This document shows, in pieces, positions 53,801 through 61,795 of a DNA stretch of 64,000 nt (within the stretch, counting starts at the first letter, position 1; each line of letters begins with the position of its first letter). This DNA is from Actinocorallia sp039871655. Its GTDB lineage: Bacteria; Actinomycetota; Actinomycetes; Streptosporangiales; Streptosporangiaceae. The notes beneath the pieces are model-generated. The model worked only from the letters and a program-made list of their open reading frames with translations, was not told the DNA's origin and made no database searches. Made by a program: the position numbers and the translations under genes. The DNA is taken from assembly GCF_039871655.1 (NCBI RefSeq), contig NZ_JBDPLZ010000013.1:62001-126000 (forward strand), given 5' to 3'.

Positions 53801-55361
53801 TGAGCACCTGCGGCATGCCGGGCACCCGCCGCAGGCTCCGCGCGCCGTCCAGGACGAGCAGGATGTTGTAGGGGACCTCGGCCTTCGGCCGGGACGAGGC
53901 GTCGAAGAACCCCTGCTGCCGCCCCCGCCGCCGCTCGGTGATCTTGATGGCGAGCTCGGTGACCCGCGCGGCGGCGCCCGCCGGGTCCGCGCCGACCAGC
54001 GCCACGCACTCCTCGCCCTCGCGCGGCGCGCAGTGCGGGAGCCAGCGCACCCAGTTCCAGTCCTCGTCGGCTGCGGGCGCGGAGTCCGCCGCCAGCACGA
54101 CGACCGACAGGTCGCGGGGGCTGTGCAGCGCCGCCGCCTGCGCGACCAGCCAGCGCGCGACCTCGCGGGACCGTTCGCGCGGCCCGGTGAGGCCCAGCAC
54201 GCCGTACTCGGTGAGCGGCAGCGCCACCGGGACGCTCCGCGCGATCGGCGGCAGCGGCTGGTCGCCGCGGGCGAGGGCCTCGCGGACGTCCTCCTCGCTC
54301 CCCTGCAACTCGACGTCGGCGGGCAGGTCGGCGAGCCCGAGGCGGAGGTGCAGGGTGTCGGGGTCGTTCAGGCGGCGCTCCCACAGGCGCCGCCGCGGCC
54401 CGGTGGCGGTGAGCAGGATCTCGGCCGGGTCGGGGTGGGCGGCCCGCCGGTCCCGCTCGTCGGCCCGCCGCAGCGCCTCCAGATCCCTGGCAAAGTAGGC
54501 GGATTTAAGCTGGTATTCCTGGTATGCCTTTTTGTAGGACTTCCTGCCGTACATGCGGTCGCCGATCCATTCGGCGACCATCATCAGGGGCCAGGCCAGC
54601 GCGAAGAGCGCCCAATACCACTGCCCCAGGACCCAGGCCATGACCAGCCCGAACACCGAGAAGAGAAGCGCGCCGAACAGCCGGAGCCGTTCTTTTCCCT
54701 GTTTTTCCGGAAGGTGGGGGACCTTCATTCTCTTCGGTTCCCGCCGCGGCGCTATCCGGGGCGGCCGGTTGAACGCCAGACCCTGGGGAAGCGGCTCCAG
54801 ATGGGTGTCCGGAGAAGTGTTCGGCATGAGAGAGAGCACCGTGTTCCCGCAGGAGAGCACCGCGCCCTCGGGCCACGGCCTTTCCTCGAGGAGCTCCTCG
54901 CCGTCCAGGACCGCCGGCCGGGAGGCGCGCACCGTGGTGCCCGAGCGACCCACCGTCACCGTGACCCCCGGTGAGATGTGCGCGGTGCCCGGCCCCAGGC
55001 GGTGCACCCGCCCGGCGTCCGGCCCGCCGACGACGCGGACCTCGACGAGCCCGTCGGGTTCGGACGTCATGGTGGCCGGGACGGTGGAGGCGTCCAGCGT
55101 GACGATCGCCCCGTCGCGCAGCTCCCGCGCGGCCCGCGCCGTGGGGTCGAGCATGCGCCCGTCCGTGTAGATCGCCTGCTGCAGCGAGACGATCTTCTGG
55201 CCGACCTGGTCGTCGTGTCCGTTCTGGCCGGGTTCTCGGTCCTGCTGCGCGAGCAGTCCCGCCAGCGTCCGCGCGACGGCGGCCACCGACGCGTCCGCGT
55301 CGCCGCTGACCAGGACGTCACGAGGGCCGGAGCCGCCCAGGGCCGTCAACGAGATCCGCAC
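50895..55361 (-). CDS. FHA-FtsK/SpoIIIE secretion ATPase with EssC-like architecture
   Basis: 1488 residues. Order: ubiquitin-like N-terminal domain (1-90), FHA-like beta domain (about 105-180), basic stretch, two close membrane helices (about 226-265), a cytoplasmic domain of about 370 residues, then three FtsK/SpoIIIE ATPase modules. Module 1 has intact Walker A GTTGAGKSE (659-667) and Walker B FVLIDYKGG. Modules 2 and 3 read AGSAQSGRTT (about 1015) and AGPPRSGRST (about 1310), with Arg for the Walker A Lys. Fits EccC/EssC-type type VII ATPases; FHA at the N-terminus is the Firmicutes EssC pattern. EccB, EccD, EccE and mycosin genes are not in the window. Confidence 0.85.
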   Translation of the reverse strand: MRISLTALGGSGPRDVLVSGDADASVAAVARTLAGLLAQQDREPGQNGHDDQVGQKIVSLQQAIYTDGRMLDPTARAARELRDGAIVTLDASTVPATMTSEPDGLVEVRVVGGPDAGRVHRLGPGTAHISPGVTVTVGRSGTTVRASRPAVLDGEELLEERPWPEGAVLSCGNTVLSLMPNTSPDTHLEPLPQGLAFNRPPRIAPRREPKRMKVPHLPEKQGKERLRLFGALLFSVFGLVMAWVLGQWYWALFALAWPLMMVAEWIGDRMYGRKSYKKAYQEYQLKSAYFARDLEALRRADERDRRAAHPDPAEILLTATGPRRRLWERRLNDPDTLHLRLGLADLPADVELQGSEEDVREALARGDQPLPPIARSVPVALPLTEYGVLGLTGPRERSREVARWLVAQAAALHSPRDLSVVVLAADSAPAADEDWNWVRWLPHCAPREGEECVALVGADPAGAAARVTELAIKITERRRGRQQGFFDASSRPKAEVPYNILLVLDGARSLRRVPGMPQVLKHGPEHGVHVICLDDEERLLPEECTVVASWADDDHLRLRGHALESLGPVLADRVSALWAGRLGRALAPVKDVSREDTAEALPAAARLLDLLGLPDPTPAHILDGWKRGGRGTRVPIGVGGGGPFEVDLSADGPHGLIAGTTGAGKSELLQTLIASLAVHNRPDEMTFVLIDYKGGAAFKDCAALPHTVGMVTDLDGRLTERALESLAAELRRREHLLLKAGAKDIEDYQAARSAQAAPAGRLPQSVPPPRAGHAAQDGRGPESGLPPLPRLVLVIDEFAAMAAELPGFVDGLVDIGRRGRSLGVHLILATQRPAGVVTAEIRANTNLRIALRVTDAEDSTDVLEVPDAARISKATPGRCYVRSGAGSPSAVQSARIGGRRGGGNRPTEARTLGWAQLGHPLPVPEEEQDEQVTDLAVLVRAIAEAARKAGVPPQPSPWLAPLPDAVVLSPRPAAGGSVVRVPPVEFGVTDLPAEQGRAPLTLDLENDGHLYLAGSAQSGRTTALRSLAGALAASCTPYDVHLYAVDCGGNGLAPLAALPHCGAVVSRDSYDRVERLLNALGAEVGRRQQLLAEAGFASLAEQRATVSAGERLPWMVLLLDRWEGFTASFEHYDYGRLVTALLRLLQEGAAVGLRAVFTGDRTGLMGQAAMAFDRRLILRMADPSDYGYAGLPDARIPARMPAGRALRVTPNAPTLESQIGLLGQDPSGTAQVAALHAIASAASARYGRVRPGPLRVDELPARITTEEALALAPDLRAPSALWCLVGAGGDTLSPVGIDLLEDGPSFIVAGPPRSGRSTTLMTMARSLLERGVPLLAVTPRRSPLRELRDVPGVLAVLDSTAEEAEVEAIVAPEHRFVVLVDDAELIDETELGDAVQSLLRSARDGEHAVVIAGATEDLGRGYRGFIADARKTRTGLLLGIQSPDDGELFGLRLPRNATYTGPLGRGLLILAGTPTPVQAALPPALTEG

Positions 55362-55791
55362 GCACCACTCCCGCTTCGCCGGGGACGGAAGGTCGGCACA
55401 AGAGTCCCACAGGAGCCCGGCGCGCGGGAGCCGTCGAATGACGTCCTGTGGACGAGGCCCCGTTCCGGACGGCGGCGTTCAGCACTCATGACGAATCTGC
55501 GGTCAGGTACCAGTCAGATCCATCGGATCGGCGGTGATTTCCCGGCACGGAGACTATGTTTGCGCCTTCGAGGAAAAGGGTAGCGGAGCTGCCGTTCCGC
55601 ATGATCATGCGCCTTGCGCGAATGTGCGGGGATGGCACAGAACAACTTCCGAAAAACGGTTGATTTCTTACGCCGGGTTACGAGAGTGCGTCAGCTACCG
55701 GAATCCATTGACGAGAGGTTGTCAAGACCGCGAGCATGGTCGCTCCGGCCGTTTGCAGAGTGCTCGGATACCCCCCGGAGTGGCCAGAGCG
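55362..55791. other. 430-bp intergenic region between the FtsK ATPase and Tad operon
   Basis: Divergent promoter region without a credible gene, less GC-rich than its surroundings. It contains a 14-bp perfect palindrome at 55598-55611, TTGACGAGAGG near 55710 as a possible -35 element and a GCTCGGATAC segment near 55763. CCGGAG precedes the CpaB start. Confidence 0.5.
55598..55611. promoter_or_regulatory. 14-bp perfect palindrome upstream of the Tad pilus operon
   Basis: CGCATGATCATGCG, about 180 bp before the first pilus gene and 240 bp before the ATPase gene. Candidate operator for either promoter; the binding protein is unknown. Confidence 0.45.
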
Positions 55792-56598
55792 ATGAGGACC
55801 AGTCAGCCCAGTCAGCCGACGACCGGCACCGACAACACCGGCCCCCGCGGCCTCGGCACGGGCCTCGCGGCCTCCGCCGGACAGCGGCTGCCGGTGCCGC
55901 CGCGGGAGCGCAAACCCGCCCTGGCTGCCCTCGCGGTGCTGCTCATCCTGGGCGGGGCGCTGATCAGCGCCTACCTCGTCATCCAGAGCGGCCAACGGGT
56001 CTCGGCGATCGCCATCGACAAGCCGGTCGCCGCCGGTGAACTGATCCCCAAGACTGCGCTCAAGCAGGTGTCGATCGGCGACACCGGCATCCAGTACGTG
56101 AGCTGGAGTGAGCTCGACAAGGTGACGAGGTCGTACGCCCAGGTGCCGCTGACCCCAGGCGCGCTGCTCGTCAACAGCATGACGACCCAGGCGCAGGACA
56201 CCGCCAAGGGGCGGGTCCTCGTCGGCCTGTCACTGAAGGCCGGCCAGCTGCCGAGCGAGGGCCTGAAGGTGGGGCAGAGGCTCGCCCTCTACGCGGTCGG
56301 CGGGCGCAGCGAGTCGGGCGTCAAGCCGGGGACGATGCTGTCGGCCGACGCCTTGGTGTACAAGGTCCCCTCCACGCAGGCCGACGATTCCCTGGTGCCG
56401 TCGCGGACGAGCACCGGCACCACCGTCCGCGTCTCGGTCGAGGTGCTGCCCGAGCAGGCGCCGGCCATCACCATGGCGGCCTCGGCTGGGGACGTCGCGG
56501 CCGTGGTCGTCCCGCCGGGCACCACGGTGACGATGCCGCAGGCCCCGCAGACCAAGCCCCAGTCCAAGCCGCAGCCGACGAACAAGCCGGGCGGGTGA
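55792..56598 (+). CDS. CpaB/RcpC-like pilus assembly protein (SAF domain)
   Basis: 268 residues: cytoplasmic tail with PxxP sequence, one helix (LAALAVLLILGGALISAYLVI), then an SAF domain (AIAIDKPVAAGELIPKTALKQVSI) and an RcpC-like region (GRVLVGLSLKAGQLPSEGLKVGQRLALY), with a Pro/Gln-rich C-terminus. First gene of the Tad operon. ATG 55792; GTG 55780 would add four residues. Confidence 0.82.
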   Translation: MRTSQPSQPTTGTDNTGPRGLGTGLAASAGQRLPVPPRERKPALAALAVLLILGGALISAYLVIQSGQRVSAIAIDKPVAAGELIPKTALKQVSIGDTGIQYVSWSELDKVTRSYAQVPLTPGALLVNSMTTQAQDTAKGRVLVGLSLKAGQLPSEGLKVGQRLALYAVGGRSESGVKPGTMLSADALVYKVPSTQADDSLVPSRTSTGTTVRVSVEVLPEQAPAITMAASAGDVAAVVVPPGTTVTMPQAPQTKPQSKPQPTNKPGG

Positions 56599-56602
56599 CC
56601 CG

Positions 56603-57514
56603 TTGGCACTGATCGCACTGGCCGCCGACAAGGGCGCGCCCGGAGTCACCACCGCGGCGGTGGCGCTCGGCGCCGTCTGGCCCCGTCCCGTCCTGGTCGC
56701 CGAATGCGACCCGGCCGGCGGGGACCTCGTCTACCGGCTGCCCGGCGAGCACGGCATGCTCGACCCGGCCAAGGGCATGCTCTCGCTGGCCACCGAGGCC
56801 AGGCGGGGCCTGCGCCCCGAGCAGATCGCCCCGCACACCCAGCGCCTGGTCGGCGGCCTCGACGTGCTGGTCGGGCTGACCAACGCCGAGCAGTCCAAGG
56901 GCCTGGACTGGCTGTGGAGCCCGCTGGGCCGCTCGTTCGCGATCCTGCCGGGCGTGGACGTGCTGGCCGACTGCGGCAGGCTCGGGCCCGGCGCGGGGCT
57001 GCTGGAGCTGCTGCGCGAGGCCGACCTGGTCGTCCTGGTCACCCACGCCACCCTGGAGCACGTCGCCCACCTGCGCGAGCGCATCTCCCAGCTGTCGGCC
57101 GACCTGCCCCAGCAGCGCGCCCAGCTGGGCGTGATCGTCGTCGCGGACCCGCGCGGCTACCGCAGCTCGCTGACCGAGGTCGAGCGGGTGCTGGCCCAGT
57201 CGAAGCTGCCCGCCCAGGTGCTCGGCGGGCTGGCCTACGACCCCAAGGGCGCGCAGATGCTGCGCGGCGAGTGGGGAGGCAGACTCGACAAGTCCCTGCT
57301 CATCCGCTCCGCGCGCGAGCTGGCCGGGAACCTGATGCAGCGGCCCGCGCTGGAGCGCGTGGCGCAGTCCGCCCAGAACCGTCCGGCGGTGACGTCCGAG
57401 CCGTACCGGGGGCACACCACAGGCCCCCAGCAGGCCTTCCAGCGCCCGGGCGGGCAGCCCGGCTCCCACCAGTCCGGATCGCACCGGATCCTGGGAGACG
57501 GAAGGGGCCGCTAG
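56603..57514 (+). CDS. CpaE/TadZ-like MinD-fold protein with degenerate P-loop
   Basis: 303 residues from TTG 56603, four bases after the CpaB stop. Begins ALIALAADKGAPGVTTAAVA: the deviant Walker A KGGxGKT of MinD/CpaE is KGAPGVTT, losing the phosphate-binding Lys. The CDPAGGDLVYRL switch I and LADCGRLGPGAG region of the fold are readable; VVLVTHATLEHVAHLRERI follows. The C-terminus is a disordered Gln/Gly/Ser tail. In Tad systems TadZ/CpaE positions the pilus; ATP hydrolysis here is doubtful. Confidence 0.8.
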   Translation: MALIALAADKGAPGVTTAAVALGAVWPRPVLVAECDPAGGDLVYRLPGEHGMLDPAKGMLSLATEARRGLRPEQIAPHTQRLVGGLDVLVGLTNAEQSKGLDWLWSPLGRSFAILPGVDVLADCGRLGPGAGLLELLREADLVVLVTHATLEHVAHLRERISQLSADLPQQRAQLGVIVVADPRGYRSSLTEVERVLAQSKLPAQVLGGLAYDPKGAQMLRGEWGGRLDKSLLIRSARELAGNLMQRPALERVAQSAQNRPAVTSEPYRGHTTGPQQAFQRPGGQPGSHQSGSHRILGDGRGR

Positions 57515-58819
57515 ATGGATCACGTCCTGGTCAAACGGCTCCGGCAGGAGGTCGGCGACCGGCTGGCCCACCAGCGCAGGCTGGACGCCGCTTCGGGCCT
57601 GCCGCCCATGTCCCCCGAGGACGAACGGCAGTTCGCCCGCGCCCTCATCTCCCAGGTGCTGGAGGAGCACGCCCGCTCGGAGATCGGCTACGGGCGCCGC
57701 CCGCCGACCCCCGACGAGGAGGAGGAGTACGCGGCGGGCATCCACGCCGCGCTGTTCGGCGTCGGCCGGCTCCAGCCGCTCCTGGAGGACCAGGAGATAG
57801 AGAACATCGACATCAACGGCTGCGACCGGGTGTTCCTGTCCTACTCCGACGGCCGCGAGGTGATGGGCGAGCCGGTCGCCGACTCCGACGAGGAGCTCGT
57901 CGAGCTCATCCAGATCCTCGCCGCCTACTCCGGCCTGTCGTCGCGCCCGTTCGACACCGCCAACCCGCAGCTGGACCTGCGGCTGCCCGACGGGTCCCGG
58001 CTCTCGGCGGTCATGGACGTCACCCAGCGGCCCGCGCTGTCCATCCGGCGCGCCCGCCTGGGCAAGGTGTTCCTGGACGACCTGATCGGCACCGGCACCC
58101 TCTCGCCGGAGCTGGCGGTGTTCTTCCGCGCCGCGGTCGGCGCCCGCAAGAACATCATGATCTCCGGGGCGACCAACGCGGGGAAGACGACGCTGCTGCG
58201 CGCCGTCGCCAACGAGATCCCGCCGCACGAGCGGCTCATCACGGTCGAGCGCGCGCTGGAGCTCGGCCTGGAGCAGTTCCCCGAGCTCCACCCCAACGTC
58301 GTGGCGTTCGAGCAGCGGCTGCCCAACTCCGAGGGGCACGGCGAGATCTCGATGGCCGAACTGGTGCGCCGCTCGCTGCGCATGAACCCGTCCCGGGTGA
58401 TCGTCGGCGAGGTCCTGGGCGACGAGATCGTCACCATGCTGAACGCGATGACCCAGGGCAACGACGGTTCGCTGTCGACGATCCACGCCAACTCCTCGAT
58501 GGAGGTCTTCAACCGCATCGCGACGTATGCGATCCAGTCGGAGGAGCGGCTGCCGATCGAGGCGACCCACATGCTCATCGCGGGCGCCATCGACTTCGTC
58601 GTCTTCATCGACAAGCGCAACGACTACCACCGGGGCGGCAGGCTGCGCCGGTTCGTCTCCAGCGTCCGCGAGGTGACCGGCTGCGACGGCCGGGTGCTCT
58701 CCTCCGAGATCTTCGCGCCGGGCCCCGACGGCGCCGCCAGGGTCCACGCGCCCATCGCCTGCGCCGAGGAGCTCGCCGAGTTCGGCTACGACCAGCGGAC
58801 GGCGGTGGTGTGGCGGTGA
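57515..58819 (+). CDS. CpaF/TadA pilus assembly ATPase
   Basis: 434-residue type II/IV secretion hexameric ATPase. N-terminal domain, DIDINGCDRVFLSYSDGR, Walker A ISGATNAGKTTLLRA, ITVERALELGLEQF (Asp box variant), NPSRVIVGEVLGDEIVTMLNAM (Walker B), GNDGSLSTIHANSS (His box). ATG follows immediately after the CpaE-like stop; stop overlaps TadB. Confidence 0.95.
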   Translation: MDHVLVKRLRQEVGDRLAHQRRLDAASGLPPMSPEDERQFARALISQVLEEHARSEIGYGRRPPTPDEEEEYAAGIHAALFGVGRLQPLLEDQEIENIDINGCDRVFLSYSDGREVMGEPVADSDEELVELIQILAAYSGLSSRPFDTANPQLDLRLPDGSRLSAVMDVTQRPALSIRRARLGKVFLDDLIGTGTLSPELAVFFRAAVGARKNIMISGATNAGKTTLLRAVANEIPPHERLITVERALELGLEQFPELHPNVVAFEQRLPNSEGHGEISMAELVRRSLRMNPSRVIVGEVLGDEIVTMLNAMTQGNDGSLSTIHANSSMEVFNRIATYAIQSEERLPIEATHMLIAGAIDFVVFIDKRNDYHRGGRLRRFVSSVREVTGCDGRVLSSEIFAPGPDGAARVHAPIACAEELAEFGYDQRTAVVWR

Positions 58820-59739
58820 CGCTCGACCTGGACGTCCTCCTCGCCCTCTTCACCGGAGGGACGGCGGCGGCCGGCCTCCTCCTGCTGGTGCTGGCGCTGC
58901 GCGGCCTGCCCGCCCGCCCCGGCAGGCGCGCCCCGCGCTCCCGCGAGGAGCTGATCAAGGCGATCACCACCCGGACGGGCATCGCGATCATCGTCGGGGT
59001 GGTGGCGCTGATCGTCACCCGGTGGGTGGTCGTCGCGGGCGGCATGGCGCTGCTGGTGCTGGGCTGGGAGAGCGTGGCGGGCGGCGCGGCCGAGGAGCGC
59101 CGCGCCATGGCGAGGCTGGAGGGCCTGGCCTCCTGGGCGGAGTCGCTGCGCGACACCATCGCCGGGGCGGTCGGCCTGGAGCAGGCCATCCCCGCCTCGG
59201 TCAGGGCCGCCGCGCCCGCGCTGCAACCGCCGCTGCGCGCGCTGGTCGACCGGATGCACACCCGGGTCCCGCTGCCCGAGGCGCTGCGCCGGTTCGCCGA
59301 CGACCTCGACGACTCCTCCGCCGACCTCATCGTCGCGGCGCTGATCCTCAACGCCCGGCTGCGCGGGCCGGGCCTGCGCGAGATGCTCGGCGCGCTGGCG
59401 ACCTCGGCCCGCACCGAACTGGAGATGCGCCGCCGGGTGGCGGCCTACCGCGCGTCCACCCGGCGCAGCGTCCAGATCGTCGTGACGTTCTCGGTCGGGT
59501 TCGCGCTCGTGCTGACCGTCCTCAACCCCGGGTATGTGGCGCCCTACAGCACGTTCGTCGGCCAGATCGTGCTCGCGGCGGTGGTCGCCCTGTACGCGCT
59601 CGGCTTCTTCTGGCTGCGCCGTCTGGCCAGGTTCCAGCTGCCGCAGAGGCTGCTGGGAGACAACGATCCGGCCGCGGCCGCCGAGACGGCCCAGCCGTTG
59701 CGCGGCAGGGCCGCGATGGACGCGGGGGTGGGCCGGTGA
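58816..59739 (+). CDS. TadB-like type II secretion F-domain protein
   Basis: 307 residues from GTG 58816 (GTGA overlap; another in-frame GTG at 58810). Four helices, with the cytoplasmic T2SSF domain between: WAESLRDTIAGAVGLEQAIPA, then LIVAALILNARLRGPGLREML. Inner-membrane platform of the pilus motor. Confidence 0.88.
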   Translation: MTLDLDVLLALFTGGTAAAGLLLLVLALRGLPARPGRRAPRSREELIKAITTRTGIAIIVGVVALIVTRWVVVAGGMALLVLGWESVAGGAAEERRAMARLEGLASWAESLRDTIAGAVGLEQAIPASVRAAAPALQPPLRALVDRMHTRVPLPEALRRFADDLDDSSADLIVAALILNARLRGPGLREMLGALATSARTELEMRRRVAAYRASTRRSVQIVVTFSVGFALVLTVLNPGYVAPYSTFVGQIVLAAVVALYALGFFWLRRLARFQLPQRLLGDNDPAAAAETAQPLRGRAAMDAGVGR

Positions 59740-60689
59740 CCGGGGCGATGCTCGCCGGGGCGGTCGTCGGGCTGGGGCTGTTCGTCCTGCTCCGAGCGCT
59801 CTTCCCGGCCCGCAGGGGACTGCGGTCCAGGTTGTCGGAGTACGACGAGGTCGCCAGGCGCGCCCAGCCCGGCAAGGCCGGGACGCGTCCTGTGCTGTCG
59901 GCCAAGCCGGACCGGCAGGCCGAGACGGAGGACAAGCCGGAGCGGCGCAGGGACAGGGTCCAGACGGAGCTGGGCCGGGAACTGGCGAAGTTCTGCGAGG
60001 ACCGGGGCTGGGAGTTGCGCAGCACCCGCGCCGACCTGGCGATCCTGGGCCGCGACTACGAGACGTACCTGGCGAGCAAGGTGCTGGCGCCGCTCGCGGC
60101 GTTCGCCTTCACCCCGGTGTTCGTGGTGCTGGTGATGTTCGCCGGCGGGATCTCGCTGAGCATCCCGCTGTGGGCGGGCCTGGCCTTCGCCGGGGTGGCG
60201 TTCTTCTTCCCCGACCTCCAGCTGAGGCAGGCCGCCGCCGAGGCCCGCGACGATTTCCGGCACGTGGTCGGCGCGTTCCTCGACCTGGTGGCGATGAACC
60301 TGGCCGGGGGGCGGGGGGTGCCCGAGGCGCTGATGACCGCCTCCCAGGTCGGCTCCGGCTGGCCGATGCTGCGCATCCGCGAGGCGCTGGCCAACGCGCG
60401 GATCGCCGGCATGACGCCCTGGCAGGCCCTGGGCGTGCTGGGGGAGGAGATCGACGTCGCGGAGCTGGCCGACCTGGCCGCCGCGCTGGCCCTGGTCGCC
60501 GACGACGGGGCCAAGGTGAGGCAGTCCCTCTCGGCGCGGGCCGGCTCGATGCGCAGCCGGGAGATCTCCACCATCGAGGGCAGGGCCGGACAGAACTCCC
60601 AGACCATGCTCATCGCCCAGCTGTCCTTCTGCCTGGGCTTTCTCGTCTTCCTGATCTACCCGTCGGCCGTGCAGGTCATCAGTTTCTAG
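59736..60689 (+). CDS. TadC-like type II secretion F-domain protein
   Basis: 317 residues from GTG 59736, overlapping TadB by 4 nt. Helix, charged linker with an EDKPERRRDR segment, two helices, T2SSF domain (DFRHVVGAFLDLVAMNLAGGRGVPEAL, then VADDGAKVRQSLSARAGSMR) and a final helix. Pairs with TadB. Confidence 0.88.
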   Translation: MTGAMLAGAVVGLGLFVLLRALFPARRGLRSRLSEYDEVARRAQPGKAGTRPVLSAKPDRQAETEDKPERRRDRVQTELGRELAKFCEDRGWELRSTRADLAILGRDYETYLASKVLAPLAAFAFTPVFVVLVMFAGGISLSIPLWAGLAFAGVAFFFPDLQLRQAAAEARDDFRHVVGAFLDLVAMNLAGGRGVPEALMTASQVGSGWPMLRIREALANARIAGMTPWQALGVLGEEIDVAELADLAAALALVADDGAKVRQSLSARAGSMRSREISTIEGRAGQNSQTMLIAQLSFCLGFLVFLIYPSAVQVISF

Positions 60690-60697
60690 GAGGTCCC

Positions 60698-60913
60698 ATG
60701 AACCCGCTTCAGCACCCCGCCGTCGCCTATCTCAGGACGATGCTCGCGGTCCGGATGGACCGCCTGCGCGAGGAGGAGGAGGAGCGCTCCGCCGGAGCGT
60801 CCGCCATCGAGTGGGCCATCATCACCGGCCTGATCGCGGCGATCACCCTGGCCATCGCGGTGACCATCCGCAACGCCATCGAGGGCGCCGCCAACAACAT
60901 CCAGACCCAGTAG
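60698..60913 (+). CDS. Flp-type pilin-like protein
   Basis: 71 residues; GGAGG precedes the ATG. A charged leader of about 32 residues (REEEEERSAG) is followed by a helix, ASAIEWAIITGLIAAITLAI. A prepilin-peptidase cut after Gly would leave Glu at +5 and Trp at +6 (GluTyr in classical Flp). Likely the structural pilin. Confidence 0.8.
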   Translation: MNPLQHPAVAYLRTMLAVRMDRLREEEEERSAGASAIEWAIITGLIAAITLAIAVTIRNAIEGAANNIQTQ

Positions 60914-60917
60914 TCCG

Positions 60918-61349
60918 ATGGCAGTCCCCGCCAGGAAGGACCGGGGCGCCACGGCCATGGAGTGGGCGCTGCTCACGCCGGTGATCCTGCTCGTCATCCT
61001 GCTGTGCATCCAGTTCGTGATGGTGTACCACGCCAACCACATCGCGCTGGCCGCGGCGCAGTCGGGTTCCCGTGCCGCACGCGAGGCCGGGCCGGGAGGC
61101 GGATGGGAGGGCGTCGGCGACGACGCGGCCCGCAACACCGTGGCGCAGCTCGGCCCCGGAGCGCTTCTGCTGACGAACGTCACACCTTACGGAGACGGCG
61201 TCTACGACCGCGGTTTCGAGGTGACGGGCACGGCCAAGGCGGTCATCCCCTGGATGACCTTCACGGTGACCAAGCGCGCCGTCGGCCCGGTGGAGTGCTT
61301 CCGTCCGGACGTCGGCGAGGCCAAGGTCTGCGAGGAGGACGCCGGATGA
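60918..61349 (+). CDS. TadE-like pseudopilin
   Basis: 143 residues. DRG followed by ATAMEWALLTPVILLVILLC: the TadE pattern with Glu at +5 after a potential Gly cleavage site. A soluble domain with two cysteines (VECFRPD, KVCEEDAG) ends the protein. Starts 4 nt after the pilin gene; stop overlaps the next gene. Confidence 0.85.
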   Translation: MAVPARKDRGATAMEWALLTPVILLVILLCIQFVMVYHANHIALAAAQSGSRAAREAGPGGGWEGVGDDAARNTVAQLGPGALLLTNVTPYGDGVYDRGFEVTGTAKAVIPWMTFTVTKRAVGPVECFRPDVGEAKVCEEDAG

Positions 61350-61795
61350 GCCGCAGACGCGATGACCGCGGCGGCATGACGCTGGAACTGGTGCTGCTCA
61401 CTCCCGTGCTGGTCCTGCTGTTCCTCTTCCTGGCGCTGGTCGGGCGGCTGGTGAACGTGCAGAGCCAGCTCGACGGCGCCGCGCGGGACGGCGCGCGGGC
61501 CGCCTCCGTCGCCCGCGACGAGGGCGACGCCCAGGCGTTCGCCGTCGAAGCCGTCGACCAGTCCCTGGGCGACGCGAACTTCTGCCTCGGCGACGCCGCC
61601 CAGACCGAGGTCGACCTCGGCGGCTGGGGCCCCGGCGGCCAGGTCACCGTGACGGTCACCTGCCAGACCGACCTCACCGGTCTGGACCTGGTGCCGTTCG
61701 CGGGAAACCCCGAGAAGACCGGGACGGCCTCCGCCCCGATCGACACCTACCGGCGCATGGACTGCGGCGGAGAACCCTGCGAGGTCCCCGAATGA
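61346..61795 (+). CDS. TadE/TadF-like pilus assembly protein
   Basis: 149 residues: DDRGGMTLELVLLTPVLVLLFLFLA membrane segment with prepilin-like Glu, then a small extracytoplasmic domain with cysteines (NFCLGD, VTCQTD, DCGGEPC). Overlaps both neighbours by 4 nt. Confidence 0.83.
   Translation: MSRRRDDRGGMTLELVLLTPVLVLLFLFLALVGRLVNVQSQLDGAARDGARAASVARDEGDAQAFAVEAVDQSLGDANFCLGDAAQTEVDLGGWGPGGQVTVTVTCQTDLTGLDLVPFAGNPEKTGTASAPIDTYRRMDCGGEPCEVPE

Noticed and set aside
50694..54974. 1426-codon plus-strand open frame opposite the FtsK ATPase
   Set aside because: Low-complexity Gly/Ala/Arg/Val translation without motifs; shadow of the ATPase gene.
56704..59739. 1011-residue protein covering CpaE, CpaF and TadB region
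   Set aside because: Only the last 307 residues (TadB) are protein-like; the upstream part is an off-frame read of CpaE/CpaF.
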